Source of the DNA: Deltaproteobacteria bacterium
Lineage (GTDB): Bacteria; Desulfobacterota; UBA8473
Direction of reading: 5' to 3'
Assembly (NCBI GenBank): GCA_030643245.1
Contig: DAOWME010000180.1
Coordinates: 1 to 6,285 of the forward strand
DNA: 6,285 nucleotides
The position numbers and the translations under genes were made by a program. The notes under the pieces are model-generated. The model was given only the letters and a program-made list of their open reading frames with translations, had not been told where the DNA came from and did no database searches. Below, in pieces: positions 1 through 5,933 of this stretch (position 1 is its first letter; every line of letters starts with the position of its first letter).

Positions 1-26
1 AACTGCTTTTCCATTCTTACCTCTGG

Positions 27-46
27 ATTCCCGCCTTCGCGGGAAT
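27..46. repeat. Palindromic hairpin repeat, 8-bp stem with CTTC loop
   Basis: ATTCCCGC (27-34) and GCGGGAAT (39-46) pair perfectly around a CTTC loop. The flanks (CTGG before, GACG after) match a type of short dispersed palindrome seen between genes in many environmental Gram-negative genomes, resembling the ATTCCC...GGGAAT form of the Neisseria dRS3 repeat. There is no T-run after it, so it is not a typical terminator. Calling it a dispersed repeat is inference, because only one copy lies in this window. Confidence 0.6.
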
Positions 47-86
47 GACGTCCGGTAGTACCGTATGCTTTCCATCTATACTACTT

Positions 87-102
87 CCCCTCCTTCGAGG
101 GG
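87..102. repeat. Second hairpin, 6-bp GC-rich stem with CTTC loop
   Basis: CCCCTC (87-92) pairs with GAGGGG (97-102) around the same CTTC loop as the hairpin at 27-46. No T-run follows on either strand. The two hairpins together fill most of the gene-free leader before the lipoprotein genes. It may be a terminator remnant for an upstream gene or another small palindromic repeat. Confidence 0.45.
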
Positions 103-223
103 ACAAGCTTAGGACACCTGTGGCAAAAATCATTCCAAATCATTGTTTTTCCGGCCAACTATTTTTCGAAAACTCAAGGATATATACCTCATAAATGGGA
201 GGGGAGAGGGGGGTAGTCTTTCA

Positions 224-526
224 ATGAAGCGGTCTTTATGTCACGTTTTGCTTTTAGTTCTTCTCTGTTCGATTTTGGTGTCAGGGTGCATTTATGCAAA
301 GGTGAAACTGCCTCTTGATACGGATGTATCTCAAACCCAACTCGGCAAGAGAGTTGGACTGTCAAGTGTATACTCTGTCCTTTGGTTGGTTGCTTGGGGT
401 GATGCTGGTGTTGCAGCCGCTGCGGAGAACGGCAATATCCGTACGATCAACCATTTGGATACCGAACACTTCAGCTTTTTGTTCGGTTTGTATTCCCGAC
501 AAACGACTATTGCATATGGTGATTAG
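224..526 (+). CDS. TRL-like family lipoprotein
   Basis: This 100-residue protein starts with a lipoprotein signal peptide: basic MKR, a hydrophobic stretch (about residues 8-19) and the lipobox LVSGC with Cys22 as the lipidated residue. After processing it should be anchored in the outer or inner membrane facing the periplasm. The mature part fits the TRL-like family, first named from a tRNA-associated locus: a short KVKLPL strand (26-31), GDAGVAAAAENG (59-70), INHLD (75-79), and an ending LYSRQTTIAYGD like the family's usual 'YGE' close. The biochemical role of this family is unknown. The ATG at 224 was chosen over an upstream in-frame TTG at 143, because it places the signal peptide at the N-terminus and follows a purine-rich GAGGGGGG stretch. 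The next lipoprotein gene overlaps its end, suggesting co-translation. Confidence 0.85.
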   Translation: MKRSLCHVLLLVLLCSILVSGCIYAKVKLPLDTDVSQTQLGKRVGLSSVYSVLWLVAWGDAGVAAAAENGNIRTINHLDTEHFSFLFGLYSRQTTIAYGD

Positions 527-878
527 AATCCGATGCATGGCTTCTATGCGATCCTATGGACTATGGATTCCATTAATTTTTTTCATTGGTCTGACATGCG
601 CCGGGTGCTCACGTGGGTTGATCTTTACGAATGTGACAGTTCCCTTGGTTACAAACATGGATAAAACCCCCCGGGGAACAAGGCTCGCCACTATTGATAC
701 CCGAGGGATGAGGGAACCTGTAACCGGCATTGGTATTAACGCTCAGTGGAACAGCAGGGCAATAGGTGATGCGGCTAAACAGTTTGGCTTGCATCGTTCT
801 TACTACGCAGACATGAATACCTTCAGTATTCTTGGGGGTATCTGGCAGAAACAGACCGTTCGTGTCTGGGGCGAGTAA
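516..878 (+). CDS. Probable small lipoprotein, diverged TRL-like neighbour
   Basis: The protein has a hydrophobic segment (WIPLIFFIG) ending in LTCAGCS, a plausible lipobox although Cys rather than Leu sits at the -3 position. The mature part runs FTNVTVPL, then IGDAAKQFGLHRSYYADMNTF, and ends KQTVRVWGE. This order (short strand with VPL, a GDAA helix, an aromatic-rich turn, QT-V-GE end) parallels the preceding TRL-like protein, so I read it as a diverged tandem copy; family membership is less certain than for the first gene. The start is unsettled: ATG 516 overlaps the previous stop by 11 bases and would be translationally coupled (120 residues); ATG 537 and ATG 546 give 113 and 110 residues, the last with a compact MRSYG signal peptide. 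None has a clear ribosome binding site. Function unknown; probably periplasmic and membrane-anchored. Confidence 0.72.
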   Translation: MVIRIRCMASMRSYGLWIPLIFFIGLTCAGCSRGLIFTNVTVPLVTNMDKTPRGTRLATIDTRGMREPVTGIGINAQWNSRAIGDAAKQFGLHRSYYADMNTFSILGGIWQKQTVRVWGE

Positions 879-953
879 GGATCGAGGCCTTTTTAAGGCG
901 GCGGGATGGATGAGGGAACCCGGATTGGGAGTTATAGCCGTGCACAGCATGAC

Positions 954-958
954 GGAGG
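954..958 (+). promoter_or_regulatory. Ribosome binding site deciding the galE start
   Basis: GGAGG lies 7 bases before ATG 966, a near-ideal Shine-Dalgarno. It favours 966 over an in-frame ATG at 906, which would add 20 residues absent from GalE proteins ahead of the nucleotide-binding strand. Confidence 0.8.
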
Positions 959-965
959 AAGATCC

Positions 966-1982
966 ATGAGGATACTGGTGACCGGTGGCGCGGGTTACAT
1001 TGGAAGCCATACCTGCCTGGAACTATTGGGGGCAGGGTATGAGGTTGTGGTTGTTGATAATCTTTGTAACAGCAAGGAAGAATCCTTGAGAAGGGTTCAA
1101 GAGCTTGCCGGGAGGAACCTGGAATTTTATAAGGTTGACCTGCTTGATAAACAAGCCCTCCATGCGGTTTTTGAAAGCTCCCCCGTAAATGCAGTTATTC
1201 ATTTTGCAGGGCTTAAGGCGGTTGGCGAATCTGTGACAGATCCTCTCCGGTATTATCACAACAATGTTACTGGGGCTCTAGTCCTGTGTGAAATCATGGG
1301 AAGACATAAGGTAAAGAACCTGGTTTTCAGTTCATCTGCCACGGTTTATGGAGACCCGAGCGAAGTTCCCATCAAAGAGGATTTTCCTCTTTTTGCAACA
1401 AACCCTTACGGTCGATCAAAATTGATAATTGAGGAGATTCTCCAGGATCTTCACAGAGCTGATGAAACATGGAATGTGTCGCTGTTGCGGTATTTCAATC
1501 CTGTAGGAGCTCACCCCAGCGGACGGATTGGGGAGGATCCGAATGGGATTCCAAATAATCTCCTCCCGTATATCACACAGGTGGCTATCGGTAGGCTACC
1601 GGAACTTTTCGTATTTGGGGATGACTATCCCACCCGTGACGGTACAGGTGTTCGCGACTATGTCCACGTTGTGGATCTGGCTGTTGGGCATATTAGGGCA
1701 TTAGAAAACATTATATCAGGTCCCGGTGTGGTCACGTATAATCTCGGCACGGGGCAGGGGTATAGTGTCCTGGAAATGATAGCTGCCTTTGAAAAGGCCT
1801 CTGGGAAGAGAGTACCGTACAAAATTGTTGCACGTCGTCCGGGTGATATAGCATCATGTTATGCTGATCCGTCTAAGGCCGAAGATGAACTGGCTTGGTC
1901 AGCCCATAGGGGAATCGATAAAATGACTGCTCATGCGTGGCATTGGCAACATGACAATCCGAATGGTTACGGTGAACCTTGA
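966..1982 (+). CDS. galE: UDP-glucose 4-epimerase (GalE)
   Basis: GalE interconverts UDP-glucose and UDP-galactose in the cytoplasm using tightly bound NAD+, serving the Leland pathway and supplying UDP-galactose for LPS, capsule or exopolysaccharide. At 338 residues it equals the length of the E. coli enzyme. Visible motifs: the Rossmann NAD-binding TGGAGYIGSH (GxxGxxG, 7-13), the adenosine-binding VVDNLCNS (29-36), HFAGLKAVGES (79-89), the catalytic SSSATVYG with Ser124, the YxxxK pair Tyr148/Lys152, RYFNPVGAHPSG (175-186), the sugar-nucleotide region with RRPGD (290-294), and the typical WQHDNPNGY ending. Cys298 aligns with E. coli Tyr299 and human Cys307, the residue that governs access for N-acetylated sugars, so the enzyme may also act on UDP-GlcNAc/UDP-GalNAc (inference). 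No other sugar gene adjoins it. An 87-base gap separates it from the lipoprotein gene upstream, so co-transcription is possible but not shown. Confidence 0.96.
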   Translation: MRILVTGGAGYIGSHTCLELLGAGYEVVVVDNLCNSKEESLRRVQELAGRNLEFYKVDLLDKQALHAVFESSPVNAVIHFAGLKAVGESVTDPLRYYHNNVTGALVLCEIMGRHKVKNLVFSSSATVYGDPSEVPIKEDFPLFATNPYGRSKLIIEEILQDLHRADETWNVSLLRYFNPVGAHPSGRIGEDPNGIPNNLLPYITQVAIGRLPELFVFGDDYPTRDGTGVRDYVHVVDLAVGHIRALENIISGPGVVTYNLGTGQGYSVLEMIAAFEKASGKRVPYKIVARRPGDIASCYADPSKAEDELAWSAHRGIDKMTAHAWHWQHDNPNGYGEP

Positions 1983-2078
1983 ACAACACAGATAGCTTGG
2001 AAACTAATGAAAAACAGGAGAGAAAAAACGAAACACAAGAGGATCGACAGCCGTAAGTATACTAGGATAAACGTTGTG

Positions 2079-2111
2079 TTAGGGACGTGGCCGAAATAAC
2101 TTCCTCAAGTT
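2079..2111 (+). repeat. Intergenic repeat copy 1 (TTAGGGACGTGG family)
   Basis: The 20 bases 2079-2098, TTAGGGACGTGGCCGAAATA, recur exactly at 5129-5148 and with two changes at 4044-4063. Here the element continues with AACTTCCTCAAGTT, a small stem (AACTT 2098-2102, AAGTT 2107-2111). Bases 2094-2110 are the exact reverse complement of 4072-4088, the right arm of copy 2. It lies in the gap between galE and the AAA+ gene. The family is unnamed to me; a small REP- or MITE-like palindromic element is the likely class. Confidence 0.8.
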
Positions 2112-2187
2112 GGCGTTCAGTGATAGATAAAGAAAGGAAAGGGGAGAAGACCTACTTTAATTTTTTCCGTGACTGGTTCTGAAAGGG

Positions 2188-2216
2188 TTGACTTTTTTAA
2201 ATTTCGTTATTATGTT
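2188..2216 (+). promoter_or_regulatory. Sigma-70-type promoter of the AAA+ ATPase gene
   Basis: TTGACT (2188-2193, 5 of 6 to the -35 consensus) and TATGTT (2211-2216, 4 of 6 to the -10) are separated by exactly 17 bases, in an A+T-rich stretch. Transcription would begin near 2223, about 30 bases before the chosen start codon at 2253. This would place the gene under its own control rather than galE's. It also argues against starting translation at GTG 2169 or ATG 2220, which lie upstream of the predicted transcript start. Confidence 0.6.
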
Positions 2217-2237
2217 ATTATGAATAAAAAAATATCT

Positions 2238-2243
2238 ATAAGG
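2238..2243 (+). promoter_or_regulatory. Ribosome binding site deciding the AAA+ ATPase start
   Basis: ATAAGG lies 9 bases before ATG 2253 and is the only Shine-Dalgarno-like sequence near any of the candidate starts. GTG 2169 and ATG 2220 lack one. Confidence 0.55.
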
Positions 2244-2252
2244 TCGAATAAC

Positions 2253-4010
2253 ATGAGAGATGAAATCCCTAATCCCAGGGAACTGGAAAAGGAGCTCAAT
2301 AAATACCTCCAGGGGAAGTACGGAGGTCATATCAAATTGGTCTTACCCACGTTAGCCCCCAAGGTAGACCCCGATCAAAGAGATCCCGGTAAAGGTGACG
2401 CAGAAAAGAAAACCGTGAAGAACAGGTTTTATATGAAGCCTGAGGACCTTGAGGCGTATCTCGATCAGTATGTGATCAAGCAGAGAGAGGCTAAGGAGAT
2501 AATTGCCACTAAGATATGCACCCATTTTAACAGAATACGGTTGCTGGAAGAAGGTAATAAGGATAGGGTTGATAGATACGGCGTCATTGGTAATATAAAG
2601 AGTAATATAATAATGGTGGGTCCTACAGGAGTAGGAAAGACCTATCTCATCAAGTTGATAGCCAAGAAGATCGGCATACCCTTTGTGAAGGGGGATGCAA
2701 CAAAATTTAGTGAGACCGGGTATGTGGGAGGCGATGTCGAGGATCTTGTAAGGGATTTAGTACATGAAGCCGACGGCGATATTGAACTGGCTCAATACGG
2801 TATAGTCTATATAGATGAAATAGACAAAATAGCATCCAGCAGGGGTCTTATAGGTATTGATGTATCAAGAACCGGTGTCCAGAGAGCGCTTTTAAAACCA
2901 TTGGAAGAGACAGAGGTGGACCTAAAGGTGCCTCATGACCCCGTGTCCCAATTGGAAGCCTTAGAAGAGTTCAGGAAGAGTGGAAAAAGAAAAAAGAAGC
3001 GGACAATCAACACGAAAAATATACTTTTTATTGTAAGTGGCGCATTCGAAGAACTGGAAGATATAATCAAGAAAAGGTTAAACAGACAGGGGGTGGGTTT
3101 TGGCGCTGACATAAAATCCAAAGACAACAAGAAAGAGTTTTTAAAACAAATCAGTTCTGAAGACTTCATGACTTATGGATTTGAATCGGAATTCATCGGT
3201 AGATTACCGGTAGTAGCAGTCTATGAGAAATTGGGGGTTGATGATCTGTACGAGATACTAAAGAACACGAACAGTTCAGTGATTATCAGCAAGAAGAAGG
3301 ATTTCAAGGCATACGGGATAGACGTGCTATTTGAAGACGAGGCCCTGCGCATGCTGGCGGAAAGAGGTTGTCAGGAAGGAACTGGTGCTAGAGGGTTGGT
3401 TAGTTCGGTGGAAAAGGTTCTCCTGAAATTTGAAAAAAAACTGCCATCAACACAAATAAGGAGGTTTGTGGTTACACAAGAGACAGTGGCAAACCCTGAA
3501 AGAGAACTTGATAGATTGATTGCAAACCCCCATGATGAAAACATGTTGGCGAAATATGAAAGGCTCGCATCCCATGAAAAGGAGGTTATGAAGGAATCCC
3601 TGAGGAAACGGGAGAAGGAACTTCTTGAGAGATATGGGATTGTCCTTACCGGGAACAGGATGGATCTGGTAATCGACACCGCTATAGCTAAGAACCTGTA
3701 TATAAGCACAATGCTTGAAGAACTGTCCGTGTCCTTCAAAGAAATTCAAAGATTTGAAGAATGGTTCTCTGATAAATACATGTTCCATATAACCTTTGCT
3801 GACAGAGCGTTAGACAGGATAGCCGGGGAATCTATGGAAAGCGGGAAAAATGCCTTTGATATCTGCGCCCAACTTATGAAGAATTACGAACACGGGTTCA
3901 AACTCATCAGAGAGAAAACCGGATGCCGAGATTTTTTGATCACAGAAAAGGCAGTGGATGATCCGGAGGGCTATCTTAGTAAATTAATAAAGGAGTCTTA
4001 CGATAATTAA
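2253..4010 (+). CDS. ClpX-like AAA+ unfoldase with duplicated small domain, no zinc finger
   Basis: This 585-residue cytoplasmic protein is a Clp/HSP100-class AAA+ ATPase closest to ClpX. An opening DQYVIKQREAK (71-81) matches the ClpX 'DxYVIGQ' entry. Then come Walker A GPTGVGKT (123-130), the substrate-gripping pore loop GYVG (156-159), Walker B YIDEID (186-191), the arginine finger in EFIGRLPV (Arg317) and sensor 2 GARGL (Arg380), so it should hydrolyse ATP. VGF (281-283) sits where ClpX has its ClpP-docking IGF. Differences from ClpX: no N-terminal Cys4 zinc domain, and the RKH-loop region replaced by a charged insert (about 221-255) ending in GKRKKKR. After the usual small domain (about 325-424) comes a helical linker (425-465) and a second small-domain-like segment (about 500-582) without the sensor-2 arginine. 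ClpX is normally about 420 residues. It is not the housekeeping ClpX; substrate, adaptor and protease partner are unknown and no clpP lies nearby. Confidence 0.88.
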   Translation: MRDEIPNPRELEKELNKYLQGKYGGHIKLVLPTLAPKVDPDQRDPGKGDAEKKTVKNRFYMKPEDLEAYLDQYVIKQREAKEIIATKICTHFNRIRLLEEGNKDRVDRYGVIGNIKSNIIMVGPTGVGKTYLIKLIAKKIGIPFVKGDATKFSETGYVGGDVEDLVRDLVHEADGDIELAQYGIVYIDEIDKIASSRGLIGIDVSRTGVQRALLKPLEETEVDLKVPHDPVSQLEALEEFRKSGKRKKKRTINTKNILFIVSGAFEELEDIIKKRLNRQGVGFGADIKSKDNKKEFLKQISSEDFMTYGFESEFIGRLPVVAVYEKLGVDDLYEILKNTNSSVIISKKKDFKAYGIDVLFEDEALRMLAERGCQEGTGARGLVSSVEKVLLKFEKKLPSTQIRRFVVTQETVANPERELDRLIANPHDENMLAKYERLASHEKEVMKESLRKREKELLERYGIVLTGNRMDLVIDTAIAKNLYISTMLEELSVSFKEIQRFEEWFSDKYMFHITFADRALDRIAGESMESGKNAFDICAQLMKNYEHGFKLIREKTGCRDFLITEKAVDDPEGYLSKLIKESYDN

Positions 4011-4043
4011 TAATGGTCATTGAGTTAACATATCTTCACAGGG

Positions 4044-4064
4044 TTAGGGGCGAGGCCGAAATAA
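4044..4064 (+). repeat. Intergenic repeat copy 2 (TTAGGGACGTGG family)
   Basis: TTAGGGGCGAGGCCGAAATAA differs from copy 1 by two bases (positions 4050 and 4053). Unlike the other copies it continues into a complete palindrome (see the hairpin at 4059-4091), so it looks like the fullest form of the element. It lies between the convergent AAA+ and TPR genes. Confidence 0.75.
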
Positions 4065-4091
4065 TTTCCCCACTTGAGGAAGTTATTTTTT
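4059..4091 (+). terminator. Hairpin with T-run, probable terminator of the AAA+ gene
   Basis: AAATAATTTCC (4059-4069) pairs with GGAAGTTATTT (4078-4088) through 11 positions including one T-G wobble, around an 8-base loop, and the right arm runs into TTTTTT (4086-4091). It starts about 48 bases after the AAA+ stop codon at 4010, in a convergent gap, where a terminator is expected. On the minus strand the following T-run is poor, so it should act mainly for the + strand. The right arm 4072-4088 is the exact reverse complement of 2094-2110 in repeat copy 1, so the terminator is built from the repeat. The stem is A+T-rich, which lowers confidence. Confidence 0.6.
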
Positions 4092-4144
4092 GAATTGGAT
4101 AATGTCTGATAAGATATATTATGTAAACTTTCATCTCGGTGAAG

Positions 4145-5086
4145 TTAAAACCTCATACTAAATCTAATGTAGTGTAATTTGTCTGCCTGACCAAAGCCAA
4201 GCGAGATATTGCTCTTGTCCTTGAGGTTCCTGATATATTTGCCTTCAAGCCGATCGTTGTATTTATGGGTGCTACTGACTGCACTATATATGTTCCCAAA
4301 ATACCAGCCCAGACCAAAGAATGTTAATATCCCTCCCACAGCATAATTGTGGTCATCGAATGATTCCACCGCACCCCAGATGAAGGCTGTATTCAGCAAA
4401 AAGGCAATTGTGCCATCTCTTGTTCGCCCGGTGTAAAGATGACCACTACCGGGAAGGATGGCCGCAAAAGTTCCTGCCAACGCAGGTGATTTTAACGGGA
4501 GCTTATCAATATTCTCTAGACCGGAGGCGAAGCCCTGGGCAGTGGTGTACAGGCTACCCCCTTCCTCTATCCCCCTCAAACTTGCCAGAGCGTCGCCCCA
4601 TCTCTTTTCCTCTACGTAGCTCATGGCTATCTGTAGCTTGGCATTATCAGCGAGTTTATGCTTGGGAAATAAGTCTGGGATCTTTCCGAATTGTTCCCTC
4701 GAATAACGATAGTCTTTTTGATAAGAGTAAACCATTGCACTCAAATAATGAGATTTAGGAACCAAGTCCCCATCAGGGAATTCTTCCCTCAACTTTTCGA
4801 AGGCCTGGAGAGCTTTTTTCCACTCCTTTCCCTTGAAATATGCCTCCCCTATCTTAAAGCGGGCCATCTCCAACAATTCACTATGAGGGAAGTAATAGAT
4901 AAACCGCCTATATTCTGTAATGGATCTGAAGTAATCCTCTTCATCAAAAAAATGTTGGGCAATGCCAAACTGAGAGGCTTCATCTATTATTATGGCTTCA
5001 TCCTGGGCCTCTGATCTCGATTCTTCAGTGAAGGCAGGAAAACCGACAAAGAAAAAAACCACTAGAAAAAACAAGAATCTTCGCAT
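4145..5086 (-). CDS. Secreted TPR protein with hydrophobic C-terminal domain
   Basis: This 313-residue protein begins with a strong signal peptide (MRRFLFFLVVFFFVGFPAFT, likely cut before Glu21), so the rest is outside the cytoplasm. Residues about 36-178 hold TPR-type helix pairs (ASQFGIAQHFFDEEDYFRSI, FKIGEAYFKGKEWKKALQAF, AKLQIAMSYVEEKRWGDALA), spaced like BamD/YbgF-type periplasmic TPRs. Residues about 200-270 are hydrophobic and Gly-rich: PGSGHLYTGRTRDG (212-225), TIAFLLNTAFIWGA and GGILTFFGLGWYFGNIY, probably two membrane-spanning segments. The last residues, LHYIRFSMRF, alternate and end in Phe, as outer-membrane strands do. ATG 5086 was chosen over an upstream TTG at 5107 because GGAAGG (5098-5093) lies 6 bases before it. 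It follows the other TPR gene by 80 bases on the same strand and is probably in its operon. A role in envelope assembly is inference; I do not recognise a named family for the C-terminal part. Confidence 0.85.
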   Translation of the reverse strand: MRRFLFFLVVFFFVGFPAFTEESRSEAQDEAIIIDEASQFGIAQHFFDEEDYFRSITEYRRFIYYFPHSELLEMARFKIGEAYFKGKEWKKALQAFEKLREEFPDGDLVPKSHYLSAMVYSYQKDYRYSREQFGKIPDLFPKHKLADNAKLQIAMSYVEEKRWGDALASLRGIEEGGSLYTTAQGFASGLENIDKLPLKSPALAGTFAAILPGSGHLYTGRTRDGTIAFLLNTAFIWGAVESFDDHNYAVGGILTFFGLGWYFGNIYSAVSSTHKYNDRLEGKYIRNLKDKSNISLGFGQADKLHYIRFSMRF

Positions 5087-5128
5087 CCTCAACCTTCCTT
5101 TCCGCAAAGCGCAGAAGTATCGCCCTCC

Positions 5129-5148
5129 TTAGGGACGTGGCCGAAATA
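5129..5148 (+). repeat. Intergenic repeat copy 3 (TTAGGGACGTGG family)
   Basis: These 20 bases are identical to copy 1 (2079-2098) and the match ends at the next base. This copy lacks the stem-forming right half, so it is a truncated form. It sits between the two minus-strand TPR genes and, if they share a transcript, would appear in it as the complementary strand. Confidence 0.8.
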
Positions 5149-5166
5149 CAAAATGTAATGGGTATT

Positions 5167-5877
5167 TTACCTTTTCAAAATGTTGATCTTTTCTTTTGCT
5201 AGGGAAGCATAGCTTGAATTAGGATAATTGGTGAGGACGTTCTGGTAGGTCTCAATGGCTTTATCTTTTTCCCCCAATTGCTCGTAACACCTGGACAGAT
5301 TGAAATACGCCGGTTTACTAAGAGGGTTTTCTGTCGCATCTATAAGTTTCCTGAAATAGACCAAGGCATCTTCGTAATCCCCTTTAGCTTCGTACCCGTA
5401 TCCCAATCCATCAAAAGCAAATATCCTCAAGGGATTCTCCGACGAGGCTTTTTTTAAAAAGCCTTCGTAGGACTTGATGGATTCGTCAAATTCTTTCAGC
5501 TCGTAGTGGATATGCCCGGAATAAAGGAAAGCCATGGGCTCTGTAGGCGTGCGTGGATAATTTTCAATTATATCTCGGAGCTTATCTAATGCCAGGTTGA
5601 ACCTATTCTCATCGTTCTTAGCTGAACGCTTCGTATTATCATTACCGTGGTAGTATCTCACCGCGTCATTATAGAGGGTGGCAGATTGTTTTTCCATATT
5701 CTTAGAATGAAACCGCAACCCCACAAATAGGACGACAATAAGGAGGACTGTCACAGCTATTGTTAGGAATTTCCTTTGGTTATCAGAGAGATAGCTTAAT
5801 ATCCTCGTTGACATTGAGACAAACTCATCCGGTTCTTTCCAGACCTTCTTTTTGGGTACCTTTACTTTCTTAGCCAA
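5167..5877 (-). CDS. Inner-membrane-anchored TPR protein (YfgM/TPR_21-like)
   Basis: This 236-residue protein has a basic cytoplasmic N-terminus (AKKVKVPKKKVWKEPDEF), one membrane segment (about 38-55, LTIAVTVLLIVVLFVGL) and a periplasmic TPR domain. Repeat-like helix pairs are visible at about 113-146 (AFLYSGHIHYELKEFDESIK), 152-184 (FDGLGYGYEAKGDYEDALVY) and 189-221 (AYFNLSRCYEQLGEKDKAIE). This layout matches YfgM-type proteins, which associate with the SecYEG translocon and periplasmic chaperones; assignment to that role here is inference. The start is TTG 5877, preceded at 8 bases by AGGAG (5890-5886). A TTG at 5913 would add 12 residues and lacks such a site. It precedes the secreted TPR gene on the same strand. 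A 38-bp segment covering residues 151-163 is repeated, inverted, upstream of the gene at 5934-5971. Confidence 0.87.
   Translation of the reverse strand: MAKKVKVPKKKVWKEPDEFVSMSTRILSYLSDNQRKFLTIAVTVLLIVVLFVGLRFHSKNMEKQSATLYNDAVRYYHGNDNTKRSAKNDENRFNLALDKLRDIIENYPRTPTEPMAFLYSGHIHYELKEFDESIKSYEGFLKKASSENPLRIFAFDGLGYGYEAKGDYEDALVYFRKLIDATENPLSKPAYFNLSRCYEQLGEKDKAIETYQNVLTNYPNSSYASLAKEKINILKR
5389..5426 (-). repeat. 38-bp inverted repeat, coding copy
   Basis: On the minus strand this segment encodes IFAFDGLGYGYE (residues 152-163) of the membrane TPR protein plus two bases of codon 151. Its sequence is found again without a mismatch on the + strand at 5934-5971. It ends exactly at the boundary of codon 163. 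Confidence 0.95.
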
Positions 5878-5885
5878 AGACAGAA

Positions 5886-5890
5886 CTCCT
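5886..5890 (-). promoter_or_regulatory. Ribosome binding site supporting a TTG start
   Basis: AGGAG on the minus strand ends 8 bases before TTG 5877. No ATG or GTG lies in frame nearby until inside the basic N-terminus and membrane segment, so the TTG start is the only one that keeps the conserved KEPDEF N-terminus. Confidence 0.7.
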
Positions 5891-5933
5891 ACATCTAGAT
5901 AGTATCCACCCAAAGCCCCTTCACCTGAAGTGC

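Noticed and set aside
887..899. GCCTT-TTT-AAGGC as a terminator between the lipoprotein genes and galE
   Set aside because: The stem is only 5 bp with a 3-base loop and no T-run follows it, so it is too weak to call.
609..1010. 133-codon minus-strand open frame across the second lipoprotein gene and galE start
   Set aside because: It lies antisense to a lipoprotein gene and to the galE ribosome binding site, and its product shows no signal, domain or sensible composition.
2007..2099. 30-codon basic open frame after galE (MKNRREKTKHKRIDSRKY...)
   Set aside because: Its last codons and stop are supplied by the intergenic repeat and it has no ribosome binding site; it competes with another frame over the same bases.
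2169..2252. Longer AAA+ protein starting at GTG 2169 or ATG 2220
   Set aside because: Neither has a Shine-Dalgarno sequence, and both lie before the predicted transcript start near 2223; the promoter-like TTGACT-17-TATGTT would otherwise be inside the coding region.
4408..5014. Two + strand open frames of 116 and 107 codons opposite the secreted TPR gene
   Set aside because: They are antisense to a gene with a clear signal peptide, ribosome binding site and TPR pattern, and show no protein-like features of their own.
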